Below are positions 45,387 through 54,782 of a stretch of 64,000 bases of DNA, one piece after another. The notes beneath the pieces were generated by a model. It was not told the DNA's origin. It worked only from the letters and a program-made list of their open reading frames with translations, and ran no database searches. Both the position numbers and the translations under genes were made by a program. Position 1 is the first letter of the stretch, and each line of letters starts with the position of its first letter. This stretch comes from Carboxylicivirga sp. (lineage in GTDB: Bacteria > Bacteroidota > Bacteroidia > Bacteroidales > Marinilabiliaceae): NCBI GenBank assembly GCA_025210475.1, contig JAOARW010000035.1:62001-126000 (forward strand), read 5' to 3'.

Positions 45387-46715
45387 ATGAAAAATTTGAT
45401 AGTTAAAATTTTACTTTGTTCTGTATTGGTATTTGCAGTACTTCAGAGCTGTAAAGAAGAAGGACTGGTTGGAGTAAGAAACGATGATGGTGTGCCGCCG
45501 GGGAAGTTAACCGAAGTAGAAGTAAAAGCTGTTAGTGGAGGAGCCATTATCAGCTATAAACTTCCTGATGATGATGACATCATGGGAGCTAAAGCAACCC
45601 TGGTGGATAAAAATGGCATCGAACGAAATTTCCTTTCATCTATCTATACCAATGAATTGATTATCGATGGATTGGTGGATTACGAAGAAACAAAAGTTTT
45701 GGTGTACGCCATCGATAAGGGGGGTAACCAAAGTGAACCCAACTCGGTGTCGTTTACACCATTGTTGGCACCCGTTGATTATGCCGCTGAAAGTACTAAG
45801 ATTGAGCCAACATTTGGAGGCTGCCAGGTAACATTTGATAACCCAAGCGGTTCATCGCTCAATATGTTTCTTTTCGTGCGCGAATGGGATCCTGAAACAG
45901 GAGTTGATTCAACTACTTTACTGAATACCTATGCCTACACTAGCGAAGAAGTAAAACCCGTAAAAGAGCGTGGTTTTGATACCAATGAAAAAGAATTCTT
46001 TTTGATGTTTAAAGATCGATGGAACAACTTCTCGGATACCATTAAAGAAATTATTGAACCGATCTATGAAATTCAGATTCCTTATAAGAACTTTAAACGT
46101 CATCGCCTGCCACACGATGTGCCTATTTTTGGTGGAAACATGGAAGGGGATGATCCTAGCCATGGGCTCTGGAACGATGTGTTTGGCTGGGATGGAGAAG
46201 TATCTTATACTCATGTTAAAGGTTTTAGAACCCTCGATGGTGCCGGTTCCAATGCATACGATCCAGATCCGCTTCCTGAGTTTCAGGATCCTTTCGACCC
46301 TACCCGTGTAACAGCTCAGTTATTTACGCTTGATTTAGGTGCCGTTTGTCAATTGAGTCGCTTTACTTATCACCCATTACACTCAGGTTATTTTGCCCTT
46401 GGTGGATGGCGTATTTTCGAGGTTTATGGCAGCACCGATCCGGATCCCGATGGATCAATGGATGGTTGGTTCAAACTGCTTGACAGAACAGAAGTTGAAA
46501 CGCCTGAAAATCATCAGGAGCGTAAGAATGAAATAATCACGCAAGGACTAAATTTTGATTTTCTTACTTCACAGGAAGTGCGTTACGTTCGCTTTGCTTT
46601 TTATGCAAATTATACCACCTTATTAAGTTTTAATGCCTCCGAAATCGCTTTTTATGGCAGTGTGGTCGAAGAAGTAGAGGAAGAGGAGGAAGAAGAAGTA
46701 AAGGTTGAAAACTAA
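45387..46715 (+). CDS. DUF5000/DUF4959-type surface lipoprotein with F5/8-like C-terminal domain
   Basis: The 442-residue lipoprotein has Cys22 after VLQS. N-terminal Ig-like segments (about 30-130: PPGKLTEVEVKAVSGGAIISYKLPDDDD) match DUF4959/DUF5126-type PUL lipoproteins. The C-terminal ~190 residues form a galactose-binding-like sandwich (QLFTLDLGAVCQLSRFTYHPL, EVRYVRFAFYANYTTLLSFNASEIAFYG). It is probably a surface glycan-binding protein. It ends in an unusual run of acidic residues (VVEEVEEEEEEEVKVEN). It lies 12 bases after susD and 7 before the next gene. Confidence 0.8.
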   Translation: MKNLIVKILLCSVLVFAVLQSCKEEGLVGVRNDDGVPPGKLTEVEVKAVSGGAIISYKLPDDDDIMGAKATLVDKNGIERNFLSSIYTNELIIDGLVDYEETKVLVYAIDKGGNQSEPNSVSFTPLLAPVDYAAESTKIEPTFGGCQVTFDNPSGSSLNMFLFVREWDPETGVDSTTLLNTYAYTSEEVKPVKERGFDTNEKEFFLMFKDRWNNFSDTIKEIIEPIYEIQIPYKNFKRHRLPHDVPIFGGNMEGDDPSHGLWNDVFGWDGEVSYTHVKGFRTLDGAGSNAYDPDPLPEFQDPFDPTRVTAQLFTLDLGAVCQLSRFTYHPLHSGYFALGGWRIFEVYGSTDPDPDGSMDGWFKLLDRTEVETPENHQERKNEIITQGLNFDFLTSQEVRYVRFAFYANYTTLLSFNASEIAFYGSVVEEVEEEEEEEVKVEN

Positions 46716-46722
46716 AAGTGCA

Positions 46723-47961
46723 ATGATGAAACATTTAAAATATTTGATGCCGATAATAATTTGTATTGGATTATTGTCGTGTAAAGATCAACTAAGTACG
46801 TTCGAAAAGTACGTTAATATGCAGAACAAGTATGTGGTTGGTGCACCAATCAGTATGACTGCAAAAACAGGAGATCGTAAAGCTGAACTGGAGTTTGTAA
46901 TATCAGCTGATCCTCGTATTACAAAAGCCCTGATATCCTGGAAAGATGAAGGTGAAGATGTTGAAAGAGTAATTGATATCAATAGGGAAGTACCCGCAGT
47001 AGATACATTTAATATCAGCATTGATGCCATTGGAGAGGGCGTTAAAACCTTTGAGTTAACACTTTTTGATGAAGTAGAGGATGCCAGTGAAGCGTTAAGA
47101 ACAGTGGCGTTCATCTATGGACCAAATTATGAATCCTTGTTGGTACCCCGACGTATCTCAGAAATCATTACTGCTGAGACAGATGATCCGGAAGTGAATA
47201 CGGCCAATGTAACTTGGGCGGCAGCCAGTAACGAAGTGTTGGAAACGACCATGAGCTGGACGAATACGGCAGGCGAAACAACTACCATCATGATCGACAA
47301 TTCAACAAAGACGACTGAGTTGGTTGGTTATGGTGCTGATTCAAAAATTACGGTAGTGAGTAAATTTTTACCCGAACCGGATGCACTTGACGAGTTTACA
47401 AGTATGCCACTTGATTATTCATACCCTGGCATTGTGGCCGATTTGGATAAGTCTTTATGGCAATATGTTGGCTTGCCACACGATTTGCCTGAATCGGATC
47501 CGACTTCCGGATGGGGGCCTTGGTCGAATACTTGGGATGGTGATATAGGCACAGGTTATGCCTGGTTAGGAGCCAATAACCCACGACCGGCCGTTGTAAC
47601 CATTGACATTGGTCTTGAAAAAGTTTTAAAAGAGTGGAACATTCAAAGCCCGGGTTGGGCTGCACCATGGGGACCTAAGGATTATGAAATATGGGCCATT
47701 CATGATGTGGACGACATTAACGATGTGGCTACTTCGATGAATGTGACGGCTGAAAACTTAGGTGATTGGAAAGATGAAATGGTGGCAAAAGGATGGACGA
47801 ACCTGGCCATTTCAAGTCCGGCGCCCGAAGATGCTGGTAATGTTACATCGGTATTTAATAACGATTTAGCCTTTAGGTATGTTCGAATTTTGATTAAGGG
47901 CACCTGGCATGCTAATCCAGACTGTATTATCTATGAAATGAATGCACGCGGTATTAAATAA
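46723..47961 (+). CDS. DUF4998-type surface lipoprotein with discoidin-like C-terminus
   Basis: I place the start at ATG 46723, where two ATG codons are adjacent (412 residues). A lipobox LLSC (Cys20) is followed by DUF4998-like segments (about 35-140: ITKALISWKDEGEDVERVID, KTFELTLFDEVEDASEALRTVAFIYG). The C-terminal F5/8-like domain (about 250-412) contains PAVVTIDIGLEKVLKEWNIQSPGW and LAFRYVRILIKGTWH. With the preceding lipoprotein it makes up the outer-surface glycan-binding set of module 2. A terminator follows. Confidence 0.82.
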   Translation: MMKHLKYLMPIIICIGLLSCKDQLSTFEKYVNMQNKYVVGAPISMTAKTGDRKAELEFVISADPRITKALISWKDEGEDVERVIDINREVPAVDTFNISIDAIGEGVKTFELTLFDEVEDASEALRTVAFIYGPNYESLLVPRRISEIITAETDDPEVNTANVTWAAASNEVLETTMSWTNTAGETTTIMIDNSTKTTELVGYGADSKITVVSKFLPEPDALDEFTSMPLDYSYPGIVADLDKSLWQYVGLPHDLPESDPTSGWGPWSNTWDGDIGTGYAWLGANNPRPAVVTIDIGLEKVLKEWNIQSPGWAAPWGPKDYEIWAIHDVDDINDVATSMNVTAENLGDWKDEMVAKGWTNLAISSPAPEDAGNVTSVFNNDLAFRYVRILIKGTWHANPDCIIYEMNARGIK

Positions 47962-47992
47962 TTCGGTGCAGGCAATGATCTGATTAAATAAT

Positions 47993-48020
47993 AAAAAGGC
48001 ACTGATTTGGGTGCCTTTTT
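47993..48020 (+). terminator. terminator after the surface lipoproteins of module 2
   Basis: AAAAAGGCAC (47993-48002) pairs with GTGCCTTTTT (48011-48020) across an 8-base loop. It separates the SusCD-lipoprotein operon from the MG2/plug gene. Confidence 0.88.
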
Positions 48021-48077
48021 ATTATTAACCTTCTGTTTAGATACTAGATAGCCATTACCTAACCCTAACTATAAATA

Positions 48078-50684
48078 ATGAGAAAATTAAGCCAGATTCT
48101 GGCCTTGGCTTTTATCTGTTTTATTGGCCATTATGCCCGGTGTCAAAATCACGACGCCATCGATTCGGCATTTATAAAATTAAATCAATTGCCTCCGATG
48201 GAGAAAATCTATGTTCATACCGACAAGAATATGTATGCATCAGGCAGTACAATCTGGTTAAAACCCTACCTGGTTTCGGTAACCGGACACCTGCTTTTTG
48301 AAGGGAGTCAATTTGTCTATGTAGAATTGTTTGATAAAAGTAATAGGCTGATTAAGAGGATAAAAATTAAAAAGAATGAAGGGGTTTTTGCCGGTCATAT
48401 TAAACTGCCTCAAGACTTGCAGGAAGGAGAATACCTTCTTAAGGCCTATACAACGTGGATGCTGAATCAAGGCGATGATTATTTGTTTCGCAAAACCATT
48501 AAAGTGCAAAATGTAATTCGAAGTAACTATAATGCTACGATTGGCTGGGAAAGAAAAAATGATAAAAATGCCATTGCAACAGTTGCTTTTACCAATAAAG
48601 ATGACTTGCCGGCCAACAACGAGTTTATCGAGTGCACATTTTTAATGAAGAACAGGCAGACCAGGACTTTTGAAAGATACACCGGTGGTAATGGAGTAAT
48701 TCGTCTTTCAATTCATCCGGATACCTTAAAAAATATCAGCCACATTGATGTGCAGGTAAAGGAGGATGATAAGAAGTTTCGAAAGCGATTTGAACTGGCA
48801 GGTAATCAGAATGAGTTCGATCTGCAATTCTTTCCCGAAGGAGGTGATTTAGTTCAGGGACAGGGAACAAAGGTGGCTTTTAAGGCAATAGGATCGGATG
48901 GTTTGCATAGAGATGTAAAAGGTTGTTTGTTAAATAGTGAAAATGATACGATACAATTCTTCAGTTCTGCCCACAAGGGTATGGGCCTGTTCTTTATAAT
49001 TCCAGATACTTTGTCCGACATTAAAGCTTTGGCATGGATAAATGAAGATAGCAGGAAAGAATTTGATTTGCCCAAAGTTCAAAAAACAGGTGCAGCTCTT
49101 TCCATCGTGCCAAGAGCCAATGATTATAAAATCGCCATAAAATCGCCCAAAAATTCAGTAATAAAGCCATCGTATTTGATTGCTCATTCAGGCGAAAACT
49201 TGTTGTTTAAGAAGAAGCTTGATGCTTTAGTCTATAGCATTCCCAAAAACATCTTGCCCGAAGGGCTTATTAATTTTGTATTGCTGGACGATGCAACCCA
49301 AGCACTATCATCGAGGTTGGTGTTTAATAAAGTGGCAAAGAGAGAGCGGCTTCAGGCATTTTTAAACAAGGAAATGTACATGAGCAGGGAAGCGGTTGAA
49401 ATGTCCTTAATGCTTGATTCATTGAGTGAGGGAGGTAATTTTTCCATTGCGGTTACCGACAATAGTGTTGTAAGGCATGACTCATTAGCCAATACCATCG
49501 CAAGTTGTTTGTTGTTAACATCTGATTTAAAAGGCTTCATCGAAGATCCAAATTTTTATTTCTCTGATCAGTGTAGATCGATGCATTTGGATTTATTGAT
49601 GCTAACACAGGGGTGGCGACGATTTGATATTAAAGCTATAATCGACGAAAACATCCGTTTAAAACACTATTTGGAGATAGGGCAGTCCATATCCGGAAGC
49701 TATACCAAGGGCATATTGCATCAGCCGGTATCAACCGAAATAACAGCTTTGTCTACGCATCCGCCAATTTTCGAAACATGTACATCCGATGATAAAGGAA
49801 ATTTTGTGTTTAATGGTTTGGATTTTAAAGATAGTACAAGCTTTACAATTCAATCTCAAAAGTATACAGCCATACGTGTTGAACCTGCTGGAACGATCAA
49901 AATCGATGAAGATTATTTTCCAGAAAGGGGTGAATTCTGGCCCTTTAAAGCCAATTCAATTGTGATTGGTCAGGCATCCGAATACGAAAACCGAATGATG
50001 TATGATGGTGGAATACGTCATGTATTAATGGAGGAATTTGTGGTTAAAGGCAAAGATAAAACTGTAATAAGCAACGAAGTAAAATATGGCGTTTATTCAA
50101 CGGTGATGGATGCGAATGAAATTGAAAAGAAGTTTCCGATTACTTTATCACTTGATAAGCTTGTTAAAAGATTAGGAGGCACAAGGGTGGTTGATGATAA
50201 TGTCTATTTATCAGGTTGTTCAGGTCCTGCAGAAATTCTTTTGGATAATATGGAGGTGGATGTTAGTGTACTGAGCGAAATTTATTCTGATGAGCTTGAA
50301 TCAGTAATTAAAATTACCGGGGCAGCGGCAGCCGTCTATAGTCGAAGAGGCGGTGGTGGCGGCGTTTTAATGATTAAAACTAAGATAGGACATCAGGATA
50401 AAAGGGAAGTGCCTGGAATCGTAACCATTACACCGCTTGGCTATCAGGCTGCCAGCGAGTTTTATGTTCCAAAGTATGAAGTGGATTCCATAAAAAAATC
50501 ACATCAATATGATTTAAGGTCAACCATTTATTGGAATCCCAATATTCAAATTGATTCAACAGGCAGGGCCGATCTAAAGTTTTTTACCGCCGATCCGGAG
50601 GCTAATTATACTTATGTGATCGAAGGCATTACTCTGGATGGTGATATATGCCGAAAAAAGGGAACGATTTACCGAAAGGATTAA
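48078..50684 (+). CDS. MG2 / TonB plug domain-containing exported protein
   Basis: The 868-residue exported protein has a signal peptide to about residue 22. It opens with an alpha-2-macroglobulin MG2-like domain (PPMEKIYVHTDKNMYASGSTIWLKPYLV, GVFAGHIKLPQDLQEGEYLLKAYTTWM). The C-terminal part has a TonB-receptor plug-like segment (PAEILLDNMEVDVSVLSEIYSDELESVIKITGAAAAVYSRR) followed by five consecutive glycines and VLMIKTK. There is no beta-barrel, so it is not a transporter. Such proteins are frequent near SusCD pairs; their role is unknown. It lies between the SusCD operon and the second GH116-like gene. Confidence 0.75.
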   Translation: MRKLSQILALAFICFIGHYARCQNHDAIDSAFIKLNQLPPMEKIYVHTDKNMYASGSTIWLKPYLVSVTGHLLFEGSQFVYVELFDKSNRLIKRIKIKKNEGVFAGHIKLPQDLQEGEYLLKAYTTWMLNQGDDYLFRKTIKVQNVIRSNYNATIGWERKNDKNAIATVAFTNKDDLPANNEFIECTFLMKNRQTRTFERYTGGNGVIRLSIHPDTLKNISHIDVQVKEDDKKFRKRFELAGNQNEFDLQFFPEGGDLVQGQGTKVAFKAIGSDGLHRDVKGCLLNSENDTIQFFSSAHKGMGLFFIIPDTLSDIKALAWINEDSRKEFDLPKVQKTGAALSIVPRANDYKIAIKSPKNSVIKPSYLIAHSGENLLFKKKLDALVYSIPKNILPEGLINFVLLDDATQALSSRLVFNKVAKRERLQAFLNKEMYMSREAVEMSLMLDSLSEGGNFSIAVTDNSVVRHDSLANTIASCLLLTSDLKGFIEDPNFYFSDQCRSMHLDLLMLTQGWRRFDIKAIIDENIRLKHYLEIGQSISGSYTKGILHQPVSTEITALSTHPPIFETCTSDDKGNFVFNGLDFKDSTSFTIQSQKYTAIRVEPAGTIKIDEDYFPERGEFWPFKANSIVIGQASEYENRMMYDGGIRHVLMEEFVVKGKDKTVISNEVKYGVYSTVMDANEIEKKFPITLSLDKLVKRLGGTRVVDDNVYLSGCSGPAEILLDNMEVDVSVLSEIYSDELESVIKITGAAAAVYSRRGGGGGVLMIKTKIGHQDKREVPGIVTITPLGYQAASEFYVPKYEVDSIKKSHQYDLRSTIYWNPNIQIDSTGRADLKFFTADPEANYTYVIEGITLDGDICRKKGTIYRKD

Positions 50685-50889
50685 GGATATTAATTGGCTG
50701 GTAGAGGATTTCAATATATGGACACATTTGTGCATGAAAACGGCACTTTTCTCTGATAAATCTTGACTTACTTTATTGATGATTAAAAACAAAATGCAAA
50801 TAACCATGAAAATAAAAAACAAATAACTGACTGTATCTGATCGCATTTAGATAAGTCAGTAAAACTAAAATGGCTTCAGATCAAAAATT

Positions 50890-50918
50890 ATACCCTCTGT
50901 TTGAAGTCGAGCTAAAAC
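50890..50918 (+). promoter_or_regulatory. weak motif copy and GCTAAAAC half-site before the second GH116-like gene
   Basis: ATACC.TCTG then TTTGAA at 50890-50905 resembles the recurring upstream motif with about six bases missing. GCTAAAAC at 50911-50918 matches the half-site found before the other two GH116-like genes, but the second palindrome half is absent. The rest of the 359-base gap holds the dispersed element. Confidence 0.3.
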
Positions 50919-50942
50919 AATAATCCCCCTAAAGATTTAAAG

Positions 50943-51034
50943 ATGAAACGAACATGTAAATTTTAATCAAAAATATTACACACAGGGTAATGATTAAAAT
51001 TTCTTGAGAGTTCCATGTGACAACTGAAAGAAAA
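50943..51034 (+). repeat. ~90-bp dispersed element, copy B
   Basis: This is near-identical to the minus-strand 10726-10636, with about six mismatches by eye. Palindromic arms AAATTTTAATCA (50958-50969) and TGATTAAAATTT (50991-51002) enclose ATTACACACAGG. The conserved CTTGAGAGTTCCAT and TGACAACTGAAAGAAAATT follow, 26 bases before the GH116 ATG. Confidence 0.85.
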
Positions 51035-51043
51035 TTAGAGTAT

Positions 51044-54000
51044 ATGAAAAAGAAAAATTCAACAACTAATTATAACCGACGTGATTTCCTAAAATCAGCC
51101 GCACTGGGTACTGGTGCATTAACATTTGTGGGCGCCAAAGTTTTTGCGGGTCCATTCGAGTACAAAGAGTCCGGATTTCTTATTCCGGAAGATAAAAAAT
51201 TGTCTGCCGAATGGGTAAAAGCCTTATTCGAAAGAGGTCATCCCGAGCTATTCAAACTGAACCAGAATGAACTGCAGTACATTGGCATGCCGGTAGGCGG
51301 AATTGCCTGTGGTCAGCTCTATCTGGCCGGAGACGGACGGTTACGTCTATGGCATATTTTTAAAGTAACCTATAGCCGCGAAAAGGATCATGGACAGCGA
51401 TTTGACGCCATGACTTTGGGGGGGCATTATGCCAAGCCTGAGAAACAATTCGAACGTGAAACCCGTCCGGTTGATCAGGGCACGGTTATTAAAGTAAAAA
51501 GCAATGGGAAAAGCTGGATTAAGCGCCTGGATGCCCGCGATTTTTCAGATATAACATTCAGAGGTGAATACCCGATTGGTAAAGTTGAATACAATGATCC
51601 GGAGTTACCGGTTAAAATAAATCTGGAAGCTTTTTCGCCTTTTATACCAAACAATGTTGAAGAATCAGCTTTACCGGCAACGGTGCTGGAATACAAGGTA
51701 AGCAACACCAGCGAACAAAAGGTGAGTGTGGATTTGTGCAGTTGGCTCGAAAATGCGGTATTGCCTTATGTTGATCAAAACTTCCCGGGCAAGCGCCGGA
51801 CAAGTATTATTGAAAGCGCCAATAGAAAAACCTTATTTTTCACGCCTGAAGAAGTAGAACAATCAGGTGATCTTCGCGAGGATATTGTTTTTGAAGATTT
51901 CGAGAGTGGTAGTTATGAAAGATGGTCGTTTGAAGGTGAATCATTTGGTGTAGCTCCGTTTAAAAAAGATCAACTGAAACCGTGGCAACCAGTTAGTAAT
52001 TATGAAGGTAACTTCTTTTTAAATACTCATAATACACGTGATGTAGGCTCTGAAAGTCAGGGTTCAAGCTCGGCCTGGTCGGTGGCAGCTGATGCCATGA
52101 TAGGTACTTTAACGAGTCAGGAATTTACCATTGAACGCAAGTATATCAACTTCTTAATTGGTGGTGGAGCACATGCTTCTACATCTATTAACCTTGTTGT
52201 TGATGGCAATATTGTCAGAACGGCATCGGGCACTAACGGAAGCGTTATGCGTTCGGCGCATTTCGATGTTCAGGAGTTCGCCGGTCAAAAAGCCCAACTA
52301 AAAATCATTGATAATCATTCCGGTGGTTGGGGACACATAACGGTTGATCACATCGTTTTTTCTGATTCACGCGCAGGCAACAATGACATGACGCAGCAGC
52401 ACGGCTATGGGTCAATGGCACTTTCGATTATTGATAGTGACGACGAAGCCCTGGCTTCACTCGATTTTGATACCAATGATTTGGCAACGGCCCTGGCAAG
52501 TACAAAATTAATCAGCAGTCATGAATCGACTAACATTACAAAGTCGTTGGCAGAGAAATCAACCGGTGCACTTGGGCAATCATTTACACTGGAAGCCGGT
52601 CAATCGAAGACCGTTCGTTTTTTGGTAACCTGGTTTTTCCCTTATCTGAATCAGCAGGATATTGAAACAGGCCAGTTACTGGCTCTAAAAGATATACAAA
52701 AGTTAAAACGCCATTATTTTAACCGCTTTAATTCAGCCACTCAGGTGGCCGATTATATTCAGTTAAACTCCGGTTTTTTAATTGATACAACAAAGTTATG
52801 GAATAAAACATGGTACGATTCTACCTTACCTTTTTGGTTACTCGATCGCACATTTATACCAATTGATTGTCTGGCAAGTAATACGGTTGTGTGGTTCGAT
52901 AACGGTCGTTTTTGGGGTTGGGAAGGTGTTGAATGTTGTCCGGGAACCTGCCAGCATGTTTGGCATTATGCTCAGGGCATGTCGCGTATTTTCCCTGAGA
53001 TTGAACGTTACCTGCGACAGGAGATTGATCTGGGCTCAGGACAGAATGCTGATGGCAGTATGAGTCACCGCGATGAGACGGCCGGCGGACATGGAAGGGT
53101 GCCGGCCCATGACGGACATTGTGGAACCATCATCAGGGCTTATCGCGAGCATAAAAACTACCCGGATAACTCTTTCCTGGAGCGTAACTACGAAAACATC
53201 CGACGGGCGGTTAAGTTTATTATCAACGAAGATAAAGACAGAGATGGACTGCTGGAAGGAAAACAAACCAATACACTGGATGCTTCGTGGTATGGGCCAA
53301 TGGGCTGGATCAGTTCCTTGTATCTGGGAGCTTTGGCTGTTGGTAAAGAAATGGCACTTGAAATGGGCGACAATTTTTTTGCCAGCGAATGTGATGAATT
53401 ATTAAAAAAGGGGCAGAAAAACATTGTCAGCGAACTTTATAACGGCGAATACTTTATTCATAAGCCGGATCGTAATCATCCGAACATTATTAACTCAAAC
53501 GATGGTTGTTTAATCGATCAGGTTCTCGGGCAGAGTCTGGCCTTTCAGGCCGGTTACCAGGGGCGTGTAATACCCGAAGCAGAATGTAAATCAGCTCTGG
53601 AATCAATTTACAAGTACAACTTTGCACCCGATGCCTTTATGTATCAAAAAAAGCATTTGCCAATTAAAGGTGCCCGTATCTATGCAACCGAAGGCGAAGC
53701 AGGTACATTGATGTGTACCTGGCCCAAAGGGGGAGCCGAGAAGGCTGTTCCAGGTATGGATAGCTGGCCCGATGAGTCGGAAACATGGTTAGGGCCAGGT
53801 GGTTATTTTGATGAATGTATGAATGGGTTTGAATACCAGGTGGCAGCCCACATGATTTACGAGGGCGATATTCAGAATGGTTTAGCCTTAACCAAGGCAG
53901 TACACGACCGTTATGGTGCTAAAAAACGTAACCCGTATAATGAAATAGAGTGTGGTGATCATTACAGTCGTTCCATGGCATCCTATGGTGTGTTTTTGGC

Positions 54001-54598
54001 ATTGTGTGGCTTCGATTATCACGGTCCCAAAGGATCAATTAGCATCAATCCGAAGGTAACAAACGAGGACTTTAAAGCACCGTTTACGGTGGCTGAAGGC
54101 TGGGGTACCTATTCGCAATCAATAGAAGGAGAAATGTTTCAAGCTCAAATTGATTTGAAGTATGGCCACCTAAACTTAAATGAAATTGGTATTGATGCTT
54201 CGGTAGTAGCAAACAAAGTAATAGAAGTAAGACTGAATAATAATGTACTTGCTACTCAGCTGAAGAATGATGGGAATCATTTGCAGATTAGTTTCGATTC
54301 CATTCGAATGGCAAAAGACGATCGTTTGACGATTTCGTTTAATTCAACGGGGATTGATGATGTTAGAGCTAAGAACTTTAAAATACACCCGGTGCCTTCA
54401 AAAGATATTATTTGGATTGAATCAGAAGATGAACAGAATGGTTTAAATATTTACAATTTAAAAGGTGAAAATATTTATACATTAAAAGGTAACTATCGGA
54501 CTCAAGAAGTAGATATATCATATTTTAAATCTGGTGTATACCTCGTGGAAATATACAATAATAAAGGTCGTAATACCCAGAAAATTATAAAGTCATAA
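51044..54598 (+). CDS. GH116-like glycoside hydrolase with Tat signal, inserted CBM-like domain and T9SS tail
   Basis: I place the start at ATG 51044 (1184 residues); an upstream in-frame GTG lies in the repeated element. A twin-arginine signal (NRRDFLKSA, Arg12-Arg13) leads into GH116N (IGMPVGGIACGQLYLAGDG). A jelly-roll-like insert at about 280-443 (DFESGSYERW to GGWGHITVDHIVFSD) interrupts it. The catalytic domain has probable nucleophile Glu627 (GWEGV) and acid/base Asp746 (NTLD). The last ~80 residues are a T9SS type A sorting domain (KIHPVPSKDIIWIE, LNIYNLKGENIYTLKG, FKSGVYLVEIYNNKG), predicting surface attachment or secretion. A terminator follows. Confidence 0.85.
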   Translation: MKKKNSTTNYNRRDFLKSAALGTGALTFVGAKVFAGPFEYKESGFLIPEDKKLSAEWVKALFERGHPELFKLNQNELQYIGMPVGGIACGQLYLAGDGRLRLWHIFKVTYSREKDHGQRFDAMTLGGHYAKPEKQFERETRPVDQGTVIKVKSNGKSWIKRLDARDFSDITFRGEYPIGKVEYNDPELPVKINLEAFSPFIPNNVEESALPATVLEYKVSNTSEQKVSVDLCSWLENAVLPYVDQNFPGKRRTSIIESANRKTLFFTPEEVEQSGDLREDIVFEDFESGSYERWSFEGESFGVAPFKKDQLKPWQPVSNYEGNFFLNTHNTRDVGSESQGSSSAWSVAADAMIGTLTSQEFTIERKYINFLIGGGAHASTSINLVVDGNIVRTASGTNGSVMRSAHFDVQEFAGQKAQLKIIDNHSGGWGHITVDHIVFSDSRAGNNDMTQQHGYGSMALSIIDSDDEALASLDFDTNDLATALASTKLISSHESTNITKSLAEKSTGALGQSFTLEAGQSKTVRFLVTWFFPYLNQQDIETGQLLALKDIQKLKRHYFNRFNSATQVADYIQLNSGFLIDTTKLWNKTWYDSTLPFWLLDRTFIPIDCLASNTVVWFDNGRFWGWEGVECCPGTCQHVWHYAQGMSRIFPEIERYLRQEIDLGSGQNADGSMSHRDETAGGHGRVPAHDGHCGTIIRAYREHKNYPDNSFLERNYENIRRAVKFIINEDKDRDGLLEGKQTNTLDASWYGPMGWISSLYLGALAVGKEMALEMGDNFFASECDELLKKGQKNIVSELYNGEYFIHKPDRNHPNIINSNDGCLIDQVLGQSLAFQAGYQGRVIPEAECKSALESIYKYNFAPDAFMYQKKHLPIKGARIYATEGEAGTLMCTWPKGGAEKAVPGMDSWPDESETWLGPGGYFDECMNGFEYQVAAHMIYEGDIQNGLALTKAVHDRYGAKKRNPYNEIECGDHYSRSMASYGVFLALCGFDYHGPKGSISINPKVTNEDFKAPFTVAEGWGTYSQSIEGEMFQAQIDLKYGHLNLNEIGIDASVVANKVIEVRLNNNVLATQLKNDGNHLQISFDSIRMAKDDRLTISFNSTGIDDVRAKNFKIHPVPSKDIIWIESEDEQNGLNIYNLKGENIYTLKGNYRTQEVDISYFKSGVYLVEIYNNKGRNTQKIIKS

Positions 54599-54615
54599 AG
54601 GTTATTAAAGTATGT

Positions 54616-54661
54616 GGGGTATAATAAAACTATGTTTATTAATAGAACTTTATTATACCCC
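54616..54661 (+). terminator. hairpin after the second GH116-like gene
   Basis: GGGGTATAATAAA (54616-54628) pairs perfectly with TTTATTATACCCC (54649-54661), a 13-bp stem, 17 bases after the stop codon. The downstream T run is short. Confidence 0.7.
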
Positions 54662-54712
54662 TTTGCAGTAAAATTTTGTCTAGAATTGATTTAGTAATAA
54701 TTCATGAATTAG

Positions 54713-54767
54713 ATACCTTTTTTCACGATTTTGTACCTGTTTAAATTATTATAACACATTTCCTTTG
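54713..54767 (+). promoter_or_regulatory. recurring ~30-bp motif (copy 3) and -7-like box
   Basis: ATACCTT.T..CACGATTT at 54713-54731 and ACC.GTT.A after it match copy 4 at about 24 of 30 positions with one extra T. After 22 bases from the ACC comes TTCCTTTG (54760-54767), a weak -7 box. It lies 84 bases before the third GH116-like gene. Confidence 0.5.
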
Positions 54768-54782
54768 TGAATGTAAAAATAA

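Noticed and set aside
51017..51043. GTG start nine codons upstream of the second GH116-like gene (and the TTG start at 35037 for the GH117-like gene)
   Set aside because: Both lie in the shared repeated leader, and the internal ATG in each case begins a proper signal peptide.
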